A stretch of 12,589 nucleotides of DNA, from contig CAMPCG010000050.1 in the NCBI GenBank assembly GCA_946644025.1, positions 1 to 12,589 on the forward strand, read 5' to 3'. The notes under the pieces are model-generated. The model saw only the letters and a program-made list of their open reading frames with translations, did no database searches and was not told the origin of the DNA. Each line of letters opens with the position of its first letter. The stretch's first letter is position 1. The position numbers and the translations under genes are program-made. Origin of the DNA: an uncultured Prevotellaceae bacterium (lineage in GTDB: Bacteria; Bacteroidota; Bacteroidia; Bacteroidales; Bacteroidaceae). Positions 5,848-12,589 of the stretch are shown piece by piece.

Positions 5848-7167
5848 TTACTTGGCGTAGAGGGCCACGATGGTCTCGTACTTCTCCTGCTTGCCGCTGG
5901 TCAGCTTGGGCTCGCCGACCTTCTTGCCATACTCGTAGGCCTGCTCGAGGGTGAGCTTTCCGTCCTCGAAGTCCTTGCCGATTCCTGCGTCGAAGCTGGC
6001 GTAGCGCTCCTTCTTCATCTTGGGCAGCTCGCTGTTCTCGAGTATGTCGGCAGCGTTGAGCAGTGCGCGTGCCATGGCGTCCATGCCGCTGATGTGGGCG
6101 ATGAAGAGGTCCTCGAGGTCGGTGGAGTTACGGCGTATCTTGGCGTCGAAGTTGGTGCCGCCGTTGCCGAGTCCGCCGTTGCGGATGATTTCGAGCATGG
6201 CCTGTGTGAGCTCATAGTTGTCGATGGGGAACTGGTCGGTGTCCCATCCGTTCTGCACGTCGCCACGGTTGGCATCGATGCTGCCGAGCATACCGGCGTC
6301 GACGGCGCAGGCCAGCTCGTGCTCGAAGGTGTGGCCGGCCAGCGTGGCGTGGTTCACCTCGATGTTCACCTTGAAGTCCTTGTCAAGGTTGTGTGCGCGG
6401 AGGAATCCGATGACCGTCTCGGTGTCTACGTCGTACTGGTGCTTGGAGGGCTCCATGGGCTTGGGCTCGATGAGGAACGTGCCCTTGAATCCCTTTGAGC
6501 GGGCGTAGTCGCGGGCCATGGTGAGCATGGTGGCCATGTGCTCCTTCTCGCGCTTCTGGTCGGTGTTGAGCAGCGACATGTAGCCCTCGCGTCCGCCCCA
6601 GAACACGTAGTTCTGACCGCCAAGCTTGATGGTGGCGTCGATGGCGTTCTTAATCTGGACGATAGCACGGGCGACGACGTCGAAGTCGGGATTGGTGGAG
6701 GCACCGTTCATGTAGCGCTTGTTGCCGAAGACGTTGGCCGTGCCCCAGAGGTTCTTGATGTTGGGATACTGCTTCATCTTCTCGAGGGCGTAGTCGGTGA
6801 TGGCCTTCATGCGAGCCTCGTACTCCTCGACGGTAGCACCCTCCTCGACGAGGTCTACATCGTGGAAGCAGAAGTACTCAATGCCCAGCTTGTCCATGAT
6901 TTCGAAGCCGGCGTCCATCTTGTCCTTGGCGCGCTGCACGGCATCCTCGGCCTTGTCCCACTCATAGCAGCGGGTCTGTCCGCCGAAGGGGTCGCCGCTG
7001 GCCTGTCCCAGGGTGTGCCACCATGCCATGGCAAACTTCAGCCAGTCCTTCATCTTCTTGCCACAGACCACGCGCTCGGGCTCGTAGTAGTGGAAAGCCA
7101 TCACGTTCTTACTCTCTTTCCCCTCGAAGGGAATCTTGCCTGTAAAGGCGAAATACTCTTTTGCCAT
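5848..7167 (-). CDS. xylA: D-xylose isomerase, class II
   Basis: 439 residues, the normal length for class II xylose isomerases. It converts D-xylose to D-xylulose in the cytoplasm. Conserved features: FHDVDLVEEG with catalytic H102 and D105; WGGREGY (190-196) in the sugar pocket; IEPKPMEP with E234 and K236; metal ligands E270 and H273 in IEVNHAT; D298 in SIDANRGD; D309 and D311 in GWDTDQFP; D341 in NFDAK. All expected ligands are present, so the enzyme should be active. The N-terminus (EYFAFTGKIPFEGKES) is typical of the Bacteroidales form. The gene follows xylB on the same strand after a 198-bp gap that contains a heptamer array. No consensus promoter was seen in that gap, which favours cotranscription. 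Confidence 0.98.
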   Translation of the reverse strand: MAKEYFAFTGKIPFEGKESKNVMAFHYYEPERVVCGKKMKDWLKFAMAWWHTLGQASGDPFGGQTRCYEWDKAEDAVQRAKDKMDAGFEIMDKLGIEYFCFHDVDLVEEGATVEEYEARMKAITDYALEKMKQYPNIKNLWGTANVFGNKRYMNGASTNPDFDVVARAIVQIKNAIDATIKLGGQNYVFWGGREGYMSLLNTDQKREKEHMATMLTMARDYARSKGFKGTFLIEPKPMEPSKHQYDVDTETVIGFLRAHNLDKDFKVNIEVNHATLAGHTFEHELACAVDAGMLGSIDANRGDVQNGWDTDQFPIDNYELTQAMLEIIRNGGLGNGGTNFDAKIRRNSTDLEDLFIAHISGMDAMARALLNAADILENSELPKMKKERYASFDAGIGKDFEDGKLTLEQAYEYGKKVGEPKLTSGKQEKYETIVALYAK

Positions 7168-7218
7168 AATAGTTTTAGAAATTAAAAAAAGGAAATGTAT
7201 TTTTAGGTGAACATTTTA

Positions 7219-7367
7219 GGAGTTAGGAGTTAGGAGTGAGGAGTGAGGAGTGAGGAGTGAGGAGTGAGGAGTGAGGAACTCATAACTCATAACTCATAAC
7301 TCATAACTCCTAACTCATAACTCCTAACTTATTAACTCCTAACTCATAACTCCTAACTCATAACTCT
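7219..7367. repeat. Second facing heptanucleotide array, between xylB and xylA
   Basis: Positions 7219-7274 hold 8 units (two GGAGTTA, then six GGAGTGA). The opposite-facing arm starts at 7277 and has 8 units to 7332, one extra base at 7333, 4 more units to 7361 and a partial unit ending at the xylB stop codon (7366-7368). The second arm mixes AACTCAT and AACTCCT. The arms are only imperfectly complementary because each has its own dominant variant. The repeat family, the polarity relative to the upstream gene and the contact with a stop codon match the array at 60-323. In the transcript it would form a hairpin between two cotranscribed genes and might alter their relative levels. Confidence 0.92.
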
Positions 7368-8853
7368 ACATCTTGCCCAGTATCTCTTTCCAGCGGTTGT
7401 AGGCTGTCATGTACTCCTCGCGTCGGGGTGTGTCGGGCTCCACGTGGGCGAAGAGGTCGAGCGATGCGAATGCTTCGTTGCTGTCACGGTAGATGCCTAC
7501 GCCCATGCCAGCGCCCTTGGCGGCTCCGTCGGCTCCGTCGGTCTTGTAGACGTCGATGGCCGCCCCGCTGATGGTGGAGAGGGTGTCGCGGAAGAGGGCC
7601 GACTTGAACATATTCGCACGTCCGGCGTGTATGGTCTGGATGTTCATGCCCATCTGCTGCATAATCTCGATGCCGTAGCAGAAGGAGAAGGCGATGCCCT
7701 CCTGGGCAGCACGGATGAGGTGTGAGGCGGTGTGGCGGTTGAAGTTCAGCCCGTGGATGGAGCACCCCACCTCCTTGTTCTGCAGCACGCGCTCGGCTCC
7801 GTTGCCGAAGGGCATGACGCTGACACCGTCGCAGCCGATGGGCACCTGTGCAGCCATGCGGTCCATGTCGGGATAGTCCACGTTTGGCACGACGTTATGG
7901 TGCATCCACGAGTTGAGTATTCCCGTACCGTTGATGCAGAGGAGCACGCCCAGTCGTGTCTGCTCGGCGGTATGGTTCAGGTGAGCGAAGGTGTTCACGC
8001 GGCTCTTGGGGTCGTAGTTGGTCTCGCCAAGCACGCCGTAGACCACGCCGCTGGTACCGCCCGTGGCGGCCACCTCGCCGGGGTTCATCACGTTCAGCGA
8101 CAGCGCGTTGTTAGGCTGGTCGCCACCACGATAGGTGATGGGCGTACCGGCCTTCAGTCCGAGCTCGGCGGCCGCTGCTGCGCTCACCTCGCCCTGCACG
8201 CCGAAGGTGGGGACGATGTCGCAGATGAACGACGCGTCGAGGCCATAGTAGTCCATGAGGAACTGGGCCACGCGCCCCTCCTTGAAGTCCCAGAACATTC
8301 CCTCGGACAGTCCGCTCACCGTCGTGCTGGCCACACCGCTGAGGCGCAAAGCCAGATAGTCGCCCGGCAGCATCACCTTATATATCTTGCTGTACAGTTC
8401 GGGCTCGTTCTCCTTCACCCATGCCAGCTTGGAGGCAGTGAAGTTGCCGGGAGAATTGAGCAGGTGGCTGAGGCACTGCTCGCTGCCCAGCTCGCGGAAG
8501 GCCCGCTCGCCATAGGGCACGGCCCGCGAGTCACACCAGATGATGGCGGGGCGCAGGGGCTTGAGGTCCTTGTCCACACAGACCAGGCCGTGCATCTGGT
8601 AGCTGATGCCGATGGCGACGATGTCCTCGCCCGTGGCACCGCTCTCGGCCATGATCTGCTGCAGGGCCTGCTTGGCATATTGCCACCACGAGTCGGGCTC
8701 CTGCTCGGCCCATCCGGCCTTAACAGCCTTGATGGGAGCCTCGCGCTCGGGGAAGAAGGCTGAGGCCACACACTTGCCGCTATCGGCACTTACCAACGAT
8801 GCCTTGACAGACGAGCTGCCGACATCGAACCCTAAAAGAAGTCTTTTTGACAT
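7366..8853 (-). CDS. xylB: Xylulokinase, FGGY family
   Basis: 495 residues. It phosphorylates D-xylulose with ATP to D-xylulose 5-phosphate, the entry to the pentose phosphate pathway. The N-terminal phosphate-binding loop is GFDVGSSSVKASL (8-20). YQMHGL (85-90) is the substrate-contact motif typical of xylulokinases, RPAIIWCDSR (101-110) follows, and GGDQPNN carries the catalytic aspartate D245. ATGGTSGVVYG (263-273) marks the start of the C-terminal ATPase half, and GADGAAKGAGMGVG (440-453) is the late FGGY segment. xylA lies next on the same strand, which fixes the pathway. The ATG at 8853 directly precedes the phosphate-binding strand. No TTTG/TAnnTTTG promoter was recognised in the 110 bp upstream. 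No xylose transporter or XylR-type regulator is in the window. Confidence 0.97.
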   Translation of the reverse strand: MSKRLLLGFDVGSSSVKASLVSADSGKCVASAFFPEREAPIKAVKAGWAEQEPDSWWQYAKQALQQIMAESGATGEDIVAIGISYQMHGLVCVDKDLKPLRPAIIWCDSRAVPYGERAFRELGSEQCLSHLLNSPGNFTASKLAWVKENEPELYSKIYKVMLPGDYLALRLSGVASTTVSGLSEGMFWDFKEGRVAQFLMDYYGLDASFICDIVPTFGVQGEVSAAAAAELGLKAGTPITYRGGDQPNNALSLNVMNPGEVAATGGTSGVVYGVLGETNYDPKSRVNTFAHLNHTAEQTRLGVLLCINGTGILNSWMHHNVVPNVDYPDMDRMAAQVPIGCDGVSVMPFGNGAERVLQNKEVGCSIHGLNFNRHTASHLIRAAQEGIAFSFCYGIEIMQQMGMNIQTIHAGRANMFKSALFRDTLSTISGAAIDVYKTDGADGAAKGAGMGVGIYRDSNEAFASLDLFAHVEPDTPRREEYMTAYNRWKEILGKM

Positions 8854-8966
8854 GTTATTCCGTTTTATTTATTACACATTCTTTATATATAACGAACGAC
8901 GAAGGAGTTTCCCTAAAAAATGTTTGAGTTCACTTAAAAAAAAATCCAAGGTATACGCAATGAACG
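8854..8966. other. AT-rich leader upstream of xylB
   Basis: AT-rich DNA between the xylB start and the nested palindrome. No ORF, consensus Bacteroidetes promoter or known riboswitch was recognised. TACCTTGG on the minus strand at 8946-8953 is one base off a -7 box but lacks a -33 partner. The regulator of xylB remains unknown from this sequence. Confidence 0.4.
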
Positions 8967-9181
8967 GCGCAGCCGCTCCCCTTCCCTCCTTTAAGGGGAC
9001 TACTCTTTATACAATTCTTAATATATAGCTGGTTCTATTTATCCGCTATATGGTGCGCAGCCGCTCCCCTCCCTGTAGGGGAGGGGAGCGGCTGCGCATA
9101 ATATTCGTAATTTTTAGAACATACCATATATGTATAAGATGTGTATAAAGAGTGGTCCAAGGGGAGGGGAACGGCTGCGCA
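8967..9181. repeat. Four nested inverted repeats centred near 9076
   Basis: The pairs, from outside in, are: GCGCAGCCGCTCCCC at 8967-8981 with 9166-9180 (14 of 15); ACTCTTTATACA at 9002-9013 with 9142-9153 (perfect); GTTCTA at 9032-9037 with 9115-9120; and a perfect 20-bp stem 9054-9073 with 9079-9098 around a 5-nt loop. All centres fall between about 9073 and 9078, so the whole 215 bp is one degenerate palindrome rather than separate hairpins. It has no coding capacity of its own. It looks like a non-autonomous element or an old inverted duplication, lying between divergent xylB and the response regulator. Confidence 0.85.
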
Positions 9182-9265
9182 CAGTTTTCTGCGTTGTATG
9201 CTCTTATTCATACTTTTTAAAGTGGACTCAGGAATCAAGAAAAAGGCATCTAAAGCTAAAATATA

Positions 9266-9297
9266 TTTGCACGTAAGGGAAAAAGATTGTATCTTTG
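9266..9297 (+). promoter_or_regulatory. Bacteroidetes promoter of the response regulator gene
   Basis: TTTG at 9266-9269 and TATCTTTG at 9290-9297 are separated by 20 bp, exactly the Bacteroidetes primary sigma consensus (TTTG, 19-21 bp, TAnnTTTG). Transcription should start near 9304, about 27 nt before the ATG at 9331. The promoter serves only the plus-strand gene. Confidence 0.85.
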
Positions 9298-9330
9298 CAC
9301 TGTGTAAGAAATGCAAAGACCCTAAATCAG

Positions 9331-9801
9331 ATGAAAAAGAAAATCTTGATTCTGGACGACAAGGAGATGATAGCCAAGGTGGTGTCCATGTATCTGGCGG
9401 GTGATTACTCCGTGCAGTGGCTCTCCGACGGCCTTGAGGGCTTGAAGTGGCTGAAGGCCGGCAATGTTCCCGACCTGATCATCACCGACATACGTATGCC
9501 TGGTATGCGCGGCGACGACTTCCTGGAGTGGGTGAAGCAAAACGAGTCGCTGCGCCGCATACCCGTCATCATGCTTTCCAGCGAAGACTCTACCAGCGAG
9601 CGCATCAGGATGTTGAAAATAGGCGCCGAGGACTATATCGTGAAGCCCTTCAACCCCCTGGAGCTGCAGACAAGGATTAAAAAGATTCTGGGTCTGAAGA
9701 CTTCCGACCAGCACATCACCCCCATGCTCGTGAGCGACAGGGAGGTGATGGTCATCGGCGACTCCGACCTCGGCGACGGCCAGCCGCCTCACTTCAAATA
9801 G
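9331..9801 (+). CDS. Orphan single-domain response regulator
   Basis: 156 residues. The receiver domain spans about residues 1-120 with every key residue: acidic pair D9 D10, phosphoacceptor D53 (IITDIRMPG), S83/S84 at the end of strand 4 and K105 (VKPFNP). About 36 residues follow (from GLKTSDQHITP) with no DNA-binding or enzyme domain. It therefore acts either by protein contact or as a phosphate relay. An upstream TTG at 9295 would lie inside the promoter -7 box, so ATG 9331 is taken. No histidine kinase is adjacent. I recall closely similar regulators next to sugar transferase genes in Bacteroidales capsule regions, but none is present here. The end overlaps the lyase gene by 13 bp, tail to tail. 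Confidence 0.92.
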   Translation: MKKKILILDDKEMIAKVVSMYLAGDYSVQWLSDGLEGLKWLKAGNVPDLIITDIRMPGMRGDDFLEWVKQNESLRRIPVIMLSSEDSTSERIRMLKIGAEDYIVKPFNPLELQTRIKKILGLKTSDQHITPMLVSDREVMVIGDSDLGDGQPPHFK

Positions 9802-11822
9802 TCGGTGCGGTCGGGACCCAGATAGAATCCGGTCTCGGGGGGCTGGTTGTAGCCCACGTTCTCGGTAGCTACCGACAGGCGGTAGGGCACATCCTGCATG
9901 AGGCAGTCTATGCGATACTGGGTGGGGATAGTGGTGGTATTGATTCTCAGTTCCGTGCTTTCATTGTTACGTATGACGACCTCCTCTCGCCAGTCGCCCA
10001 GCATGTCGGCCTGTAGAGAGGGGTTTGACTTGGTGCCGTTGTTGAACCGTCCCTCGAACTGCTGCACGTCTACCACCTGACGGTTCTCCCAGTCATATTT
10101 CGATACGCGCTCGTGGTCGAGCAGCTCGCGCAGCAGGTCGCCATCCCACCAGATGGCAAAGTTCACGCTCAGCCAGCGCCCGTTCATCAGCAGTTGGTTC
10201 TGATGTTGCGGGTCGTCGGCATCCTTTGCTTTTCCCACCACTTCGCCTTTGATGTTTCTTATGCCGTGGCTGTCCGAGCTCCACATCTCTACGCCCGGGT
10301 TGGTGGGGTCTATGTCGGCGGCCAATGCGCGGCCCACGTCGCTGCGGCTCTTTATCTGGAAGAGCACTTCGCCGGTGCGTGCATTGCGGAAGTCGCTGCC
10401 GTCGCGCCGGTTCTCGTGGCAGTCCCACACCTGCAGCTCGTCGCTCTGCGGGTCGAAGGCCGTGAGGTGCAGGGCGTCGCCATGGCCCATGCGGGTGTTG
10501 TAGAGTCCGCGTCCGTCGTTGTCCACAGCCATCGAGCCGTAGGTCAGCTCGTCGCATCCGTCGCCGTCCACGTCGGCCATGCGCAGGTTGTGGTTGCCCT
10601 GTCCGGCATAGTCGCGCCACTCGGGGTCGATGGTGTCAAAGGTCCACCGGTTTTTCAGTTCATGTCCGTCCCAGTCCCAGGCAGCGATGACGGTGCGTGT
10701 GTAGTATCCTCGGCAGAAGAGCACGCTGGCGTGGCGTCCGTCGAGATAGCCCACCGCGGCGAGGTATCGCTCCGAGCGATTGGCGTTCGTGTCGCCCCAG
10801 AGGCGCAACTCGCCCCGTTCGGGGATATAGGGCTTGGTGTCGAGGGCGCGTCCTGTCAGCCCGTCGAATACGGTGATGTACTCCGGCCCTGTCAATATGC
10901 GTCCTTCACTGCGCCGACCAGCAAAGGCCATACGCTGCCGCCTACCGCGGCGTCCGCGCTCTCCGTTGCGGTTCCACTGCTGCGGCTCCGCCTCTTGCGG
11001 GTTGTTCTTGAGTCTTTCCTGGGCTTCCTTCACGCCATGACGGTAGTCGGCGGTGCTGTCGCCCAGTATCTTCCCTACCCCATCGCGTGTGCCGTCGGCG
11101 GTCTTCACCATCAGCTCGGCCCGGCCGTCGCCGTCGAGGTCGTAGACAATGAATGGCACGTAGTGGGCACCGCTACGTATGTTGCGCCCAAGGTCGATAC
11201 GCCAGAGCAATTTACTGTTCAGGGATTTTCCATTTACGATGGGGTTGTGGGTTGCGTTGCCGGTGTTCAGCTTGTAGCAGTCTATGAGCGTAGGGCCTGT
11301 GAAGCCGTCGTGCGCATTGTCGTGAGCGTTTGACGGGTCCCATTTCAGTATCAGCTCATACTGTCCGTCGCCGTCTACATCGGCCACGCTGGCATCGCTA
11401 GCCGAATAGGAATAGCGCCTCCCATCGGGTGTCGTGCCGTCGGCGGGCTTCTCCAGCGGCAGCGAGAGGTAACCCTTCGGAGCGTCGTGAGCCAAGATGA
11501 AGCGGCCGTCGAGGTTTCCGCCCCTCACTTCGTAGACGGCCTCCCCGTCCTGTAGCGGCTGCTCGTCGACGAAGAACGAGCCTCCCTGCGTCAGCGGCTC
11601 GGCGTTGAGCTTGACGCCGTTGCGATAGACGTCGAAGGGCTCGCCCTTCTGGTCGCTCTTGAGGATGCGCCAGCTGATGAACACCTTGCCGTCGTCTTGG
11701 CGGACGGCCACCACGCCACGGTCGAGCCGCTCGGTAGCAAGACGGGAGAAGTCATAACGCGGCTGGCCCGTCATCACGGCGAAACAGAAAAGGGAAAAGA
11801 GGGTTACGAGAGGGGTCTTCAT
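9789..11822 (-). CDS. Rhamnogalacturonan lyase, PL11 family
   Basis: 677 residues from the ATG at 11822, which begins a clear signal peptide (MKTPLVTLFSLFCFAVMTG). Upstream in-frame starts run into the promoter. The enzyme cuts the rhamnose-galacturonic acid backbone of rhamnogalacturonan-I by beta-elimination; its cousins in Bacillus are YesW/YesX. After an N-terminal FN3-like region (about 22-125) comes the eight-bladed propeller, with calcium sites of the DxDGDG type at 148-153, 228-233 and 417-422. Typical PL11 motifs include ILTGPEYITVFDGLTG (309-324) and GHGDALHL (447-454). Residues about 275-308 form an unusual Arg/Gly/Gln-rich insert before the ILTGPEY strand. It is divergent from a GH28 gene, which supports a shared pectin role. 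Probably periplasmic or exported. Confidence 0.95.
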   Translation of the reverse strand: MKTPLVTLFSLFCFAVMTGQPRYDFSRLATERLDRGVVAVRQDDGKVFISWRILKSDQKGEPFDVYRNGVKLNAEPLTQGGSFFVDEQPLQDGEAVYEVRGGNLDGRFILAHDAPKGYLSLPLEKPADGTTPDGRRYSYSASDASVADVDGDGQYELILKWDPSNAHDNAHDGFTGPTLIDCYKLNTGNATHNPIVNGKSLNSKLLWRIDLGRNIRSGAHYVPFIVYDLDGDGRAELMVKTADGTRDGVGKILGDSTADYRHGVKEAQERLKNNPQEAEPQQWNRNGERGRRGRRQRMAFAGRRSEGRILTGPEYITVFDGLTGRALDTKPYIPERGELRLWGDTNANRSERYLAAVGYLDGRHASVLFCRGYYTRTVIAAWDWDGHELKNRWTFDTIDPEWRDYAGQGNHNLRMADVDGDGCDELTYGSMAVDNDGRGLYNTRMGHGDALHLTAFDPQSDELQVWDCHENRRDGSDFRNARTGEVLFQIKSRSDVGRALAADIDPTNPGVEMWSSDSHGIRNIKGEVVGKAKDADDPQHQNQLLMNGRWLSVNFAIWWDGDLLRELLDHERVSKYDWENRQVVDVQQFEGRFNNGTKSNPSLQADMLGDWREEVVIRNNESTELRINTTTIPTQYRIDCLMQDVPYRLSVATENVGYNQPPETGFYLGPDRTDYLK

Positions 11823-11872
11823 AAGCTTATAGTCAGTCATTAGGTTTCTGCAAGTTTGCCTTATTACGTGTG

Positions 11873-11904
11873 CAAAATTAACGACTTTCCGCGTAACATC
11901 CAAA
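11873..11904 (-). promoter_or_regulatory. Promoter of the PL11 lyase gene
   Basis: On the minus strand TTTG lies at 11904-11901 and TAATTTTG at 11880-11873, 20 bp apart: a full match to the Bacteroidetes consensus. The start would be near 11866, giving a leader of about 45 nt to the ATG at 11822. Only 25 bp (11905-11929) separate this -33 box from that of the divergent GH28 gene, so one regulator could control both. Confidence 0.85.
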
Positions 11905-11929
11905 CAAACAGCTAAAATAAGACAAAATA

Positions 11930-11961
11930 TTTGGCCATTTGTCAAATAATTTGTACTTTTG
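11930..11961 (+). promoter_or_regulatory. Promoter of the GH28 gene
   Basis: TTTG at 11930-11933 and TACTTTTG at 11954-11961 are 20 bp apart, matching the consensus. The start would be near 11968, about 31 nt before the ATG. An inverted repeat TATTTG (11928-11933), 9 nt, CAAATA (11943-11948) overlaps the -33 box and spacer and might be an operator, but it is short and AT-rich. Confidence 0.85.
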
Positions 11962-11998
11962 TCGTCACTAATTACTAACCAACACCAATCATCACTCC

Positions 11999-12589
11999 AT
12001 GAAACAAAGAATTATCATGGCCGTGGCACTGCTGCTCGTAAGCACCCTGGCCTTTGGAAAGAAGAAAGTAGAGAAACAAGAGCTGTGGCCCAACGGCGAG
12101 CCTATGTCCGAGTGGTTCCGCGACACGACGAAGGTTAAGGTGGAAGACCTTGGCCGTCGGTACGTGCTGACGAGCTACGGCGTGCGCCAAGGCACGACCG
12201 ACATCCAGACGCGCGAGATACAGGCCGTCATAGACCGTGCAGCCAGCGAGGGCGGCGGCGTCATCGTCGTGCCCAAGGGGACTTTCTACTCCGGCAGCCT
12301 CTTCTTCCGCCAGGGCACGCACCTGCACCTCGAGGAGGGCGCCGTGCTCAAGGGCTCAGACCGCATACGCGACTTCGAGATACGCGAGACGCGCATAGAG
12401 GGACAGACCTGCAAGTACTTCGTAGCGCTGGTCAATGCCGACGGACTGGACGGGTTCACCATCACCGGACGCGGCACCATCGACGGCAACGGAGAGTCCT
12501 ACTGGGAGCAGTTCTGGATTCGCCGCAAGTGGAACCCCCAGTGTACGAACAAGGACGAGATGCGCCCGCGCCTGACCTACATCTCCAAC
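11999..12589 (+). CDS. GH28 glycoside hydrolase, 5' part
   Basis: An open frame of 197 codons from ATG 11999 to the window end with no stop; the 3' part is outside. A signal peptide covers about residues 1-20 (MKQRIIMAVALLLVSTLAFG). The N-terminal beta-helix start of the pectin-hydrolase family is clear: YGVRQGTTDIQTREIQAVID (60-79), GGGVIVVPKGTFYSGSLFF (86-104), LHLEEGAVLKGS (109-120) and ITGRGTIDGNG (155-165). GH28 enzymes hydrolyse galacturonan or rhamnogalacturonan; the catalytic aspartates lie further on and cannot be checked here. The divergent neighbour is a PL11 lyase, so a substrate within rhamnogalacturonan-I or its side chains is likely. The exact specificity (exo-polygalacturonase, rhamnogalacturonan hydrolase or other) is open. 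Confidence 0.92.
   Translation, partial: MKQRIIMAVALLLVSTLAFGKKKVEKQELWPNGEPMSEWFRDTTKVKVEDLGRRYVLTSYGVRQGTTDIQTREIQAVIDRAASEGGGVIVVPKGTFYSGSLFFRQGTHLHLEEGAVLKGSDRIRDFEIRETRIEGQTCKYFVALVNADGLDGFTITGRGTIDGNGESYWEQFWIRRKWNPQCTNKDEMRPRLTYISN

Noticed and set aside
7732..8763. Plus-strand ORF of 343 codons
   Set aside because: It is antisense to xylB, whose family motifs are complete; the shadow has no recognisable domain.
9035..9316. Minus-strand ORF of 93 codons
   Set aside because: It covers the nested palindrome and the regulator promoter; nothing protein-like was seen.
9295..9330. TTG start for the response regulator
   Set aside because: It lies inside the -7 box of the consensus promoter; ATG 9331 starts the receiver's first strand.
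10113..11333. Long plus-strand ORF of 406 codons
   Set aside because: It is antisense to the PL11 gene, with Val/Ala-rich low-complexity translation typical of a GC-rich shadow.
11823..11945. N-terminal extension of the lyase
   Set aside because: The extension would cover its own promoter and place the signal peptide internally.

Overview
The window looks like a chromosomal segment of a Bacteroidales bacterium, most likely Prevotellaceae. The evidence is: three promoters that fit the Bacteroidetes consensus exactly (TTTG, 20 bp, TAnnTTTG); start codons without Shine-Dalgarno sequences; a lipoprotein with an acidic stretch after its lipobox cysteine; a C-terminal tail resembling a cut-down type A sorting domain; class II xylose isomerase; and a PL11/GH28 pectin pair. 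The genus is inferred, not shown.

Layout. 1-323: two facing arrays of a 7-bp repeat that run into the end of the first gene. 316-2129 (minus): an acid phosphatase followed by a tyrosine-phosphatase-like lipoprotein, 20 bp apart. 2157-2408: a possible 30-codon membrane ORF and a 37-bp-arm palindrome. 2447-5348 (minus): a partner-switching pair, made of a membrane sensor that fuses Cache, HAMP, PP2C/SpoIIE phosphatase and RsbW-like kinase, plus its small STAS protein 31 bp downstream. 5451-5795: two palindromic repeats and a terminator hairpin. 5848-8853 (minus): xylB then xylA for D-xylose use, separated by a second 7-bp array. 8967-9181: nested palindromes. 9331-9801 (plus): an orphan single-domain response regulator. 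9789-11822 (minus): a PL11 rhamnogalacturonan lyase, convergent with and overlapping the regulator by 13 bp. 11999-12589 (plus): the 5' part of a GH28 glycosidase, divergent from the lyase with back-to-back promoters.

How it works together. The lyase and GH28 enzyme would cut rhamnogalacturonan-I or related pectin, and xylAB would turn xylose into xylulose-5-phosphate, so the right half is plant polysaccharide use. The sensor/STAS pair is a signalling module carrying both the kinase and the phosphatase for the same switch protein; no sigma factor or other output is in the window. No tRNA, rRNA, CRISPR array or transposase was seen.

The most unusual aspect is repeat DNA. Nearly every long gap holds a different inverted or tandem repeat with hairpins nested inside larger palindromes. 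Two 7-bp arrays abut or overlap stop codons with the same polarity to the gene. Three repeat-like segments also appear to lie inside the sensor gene without breaking its frame.
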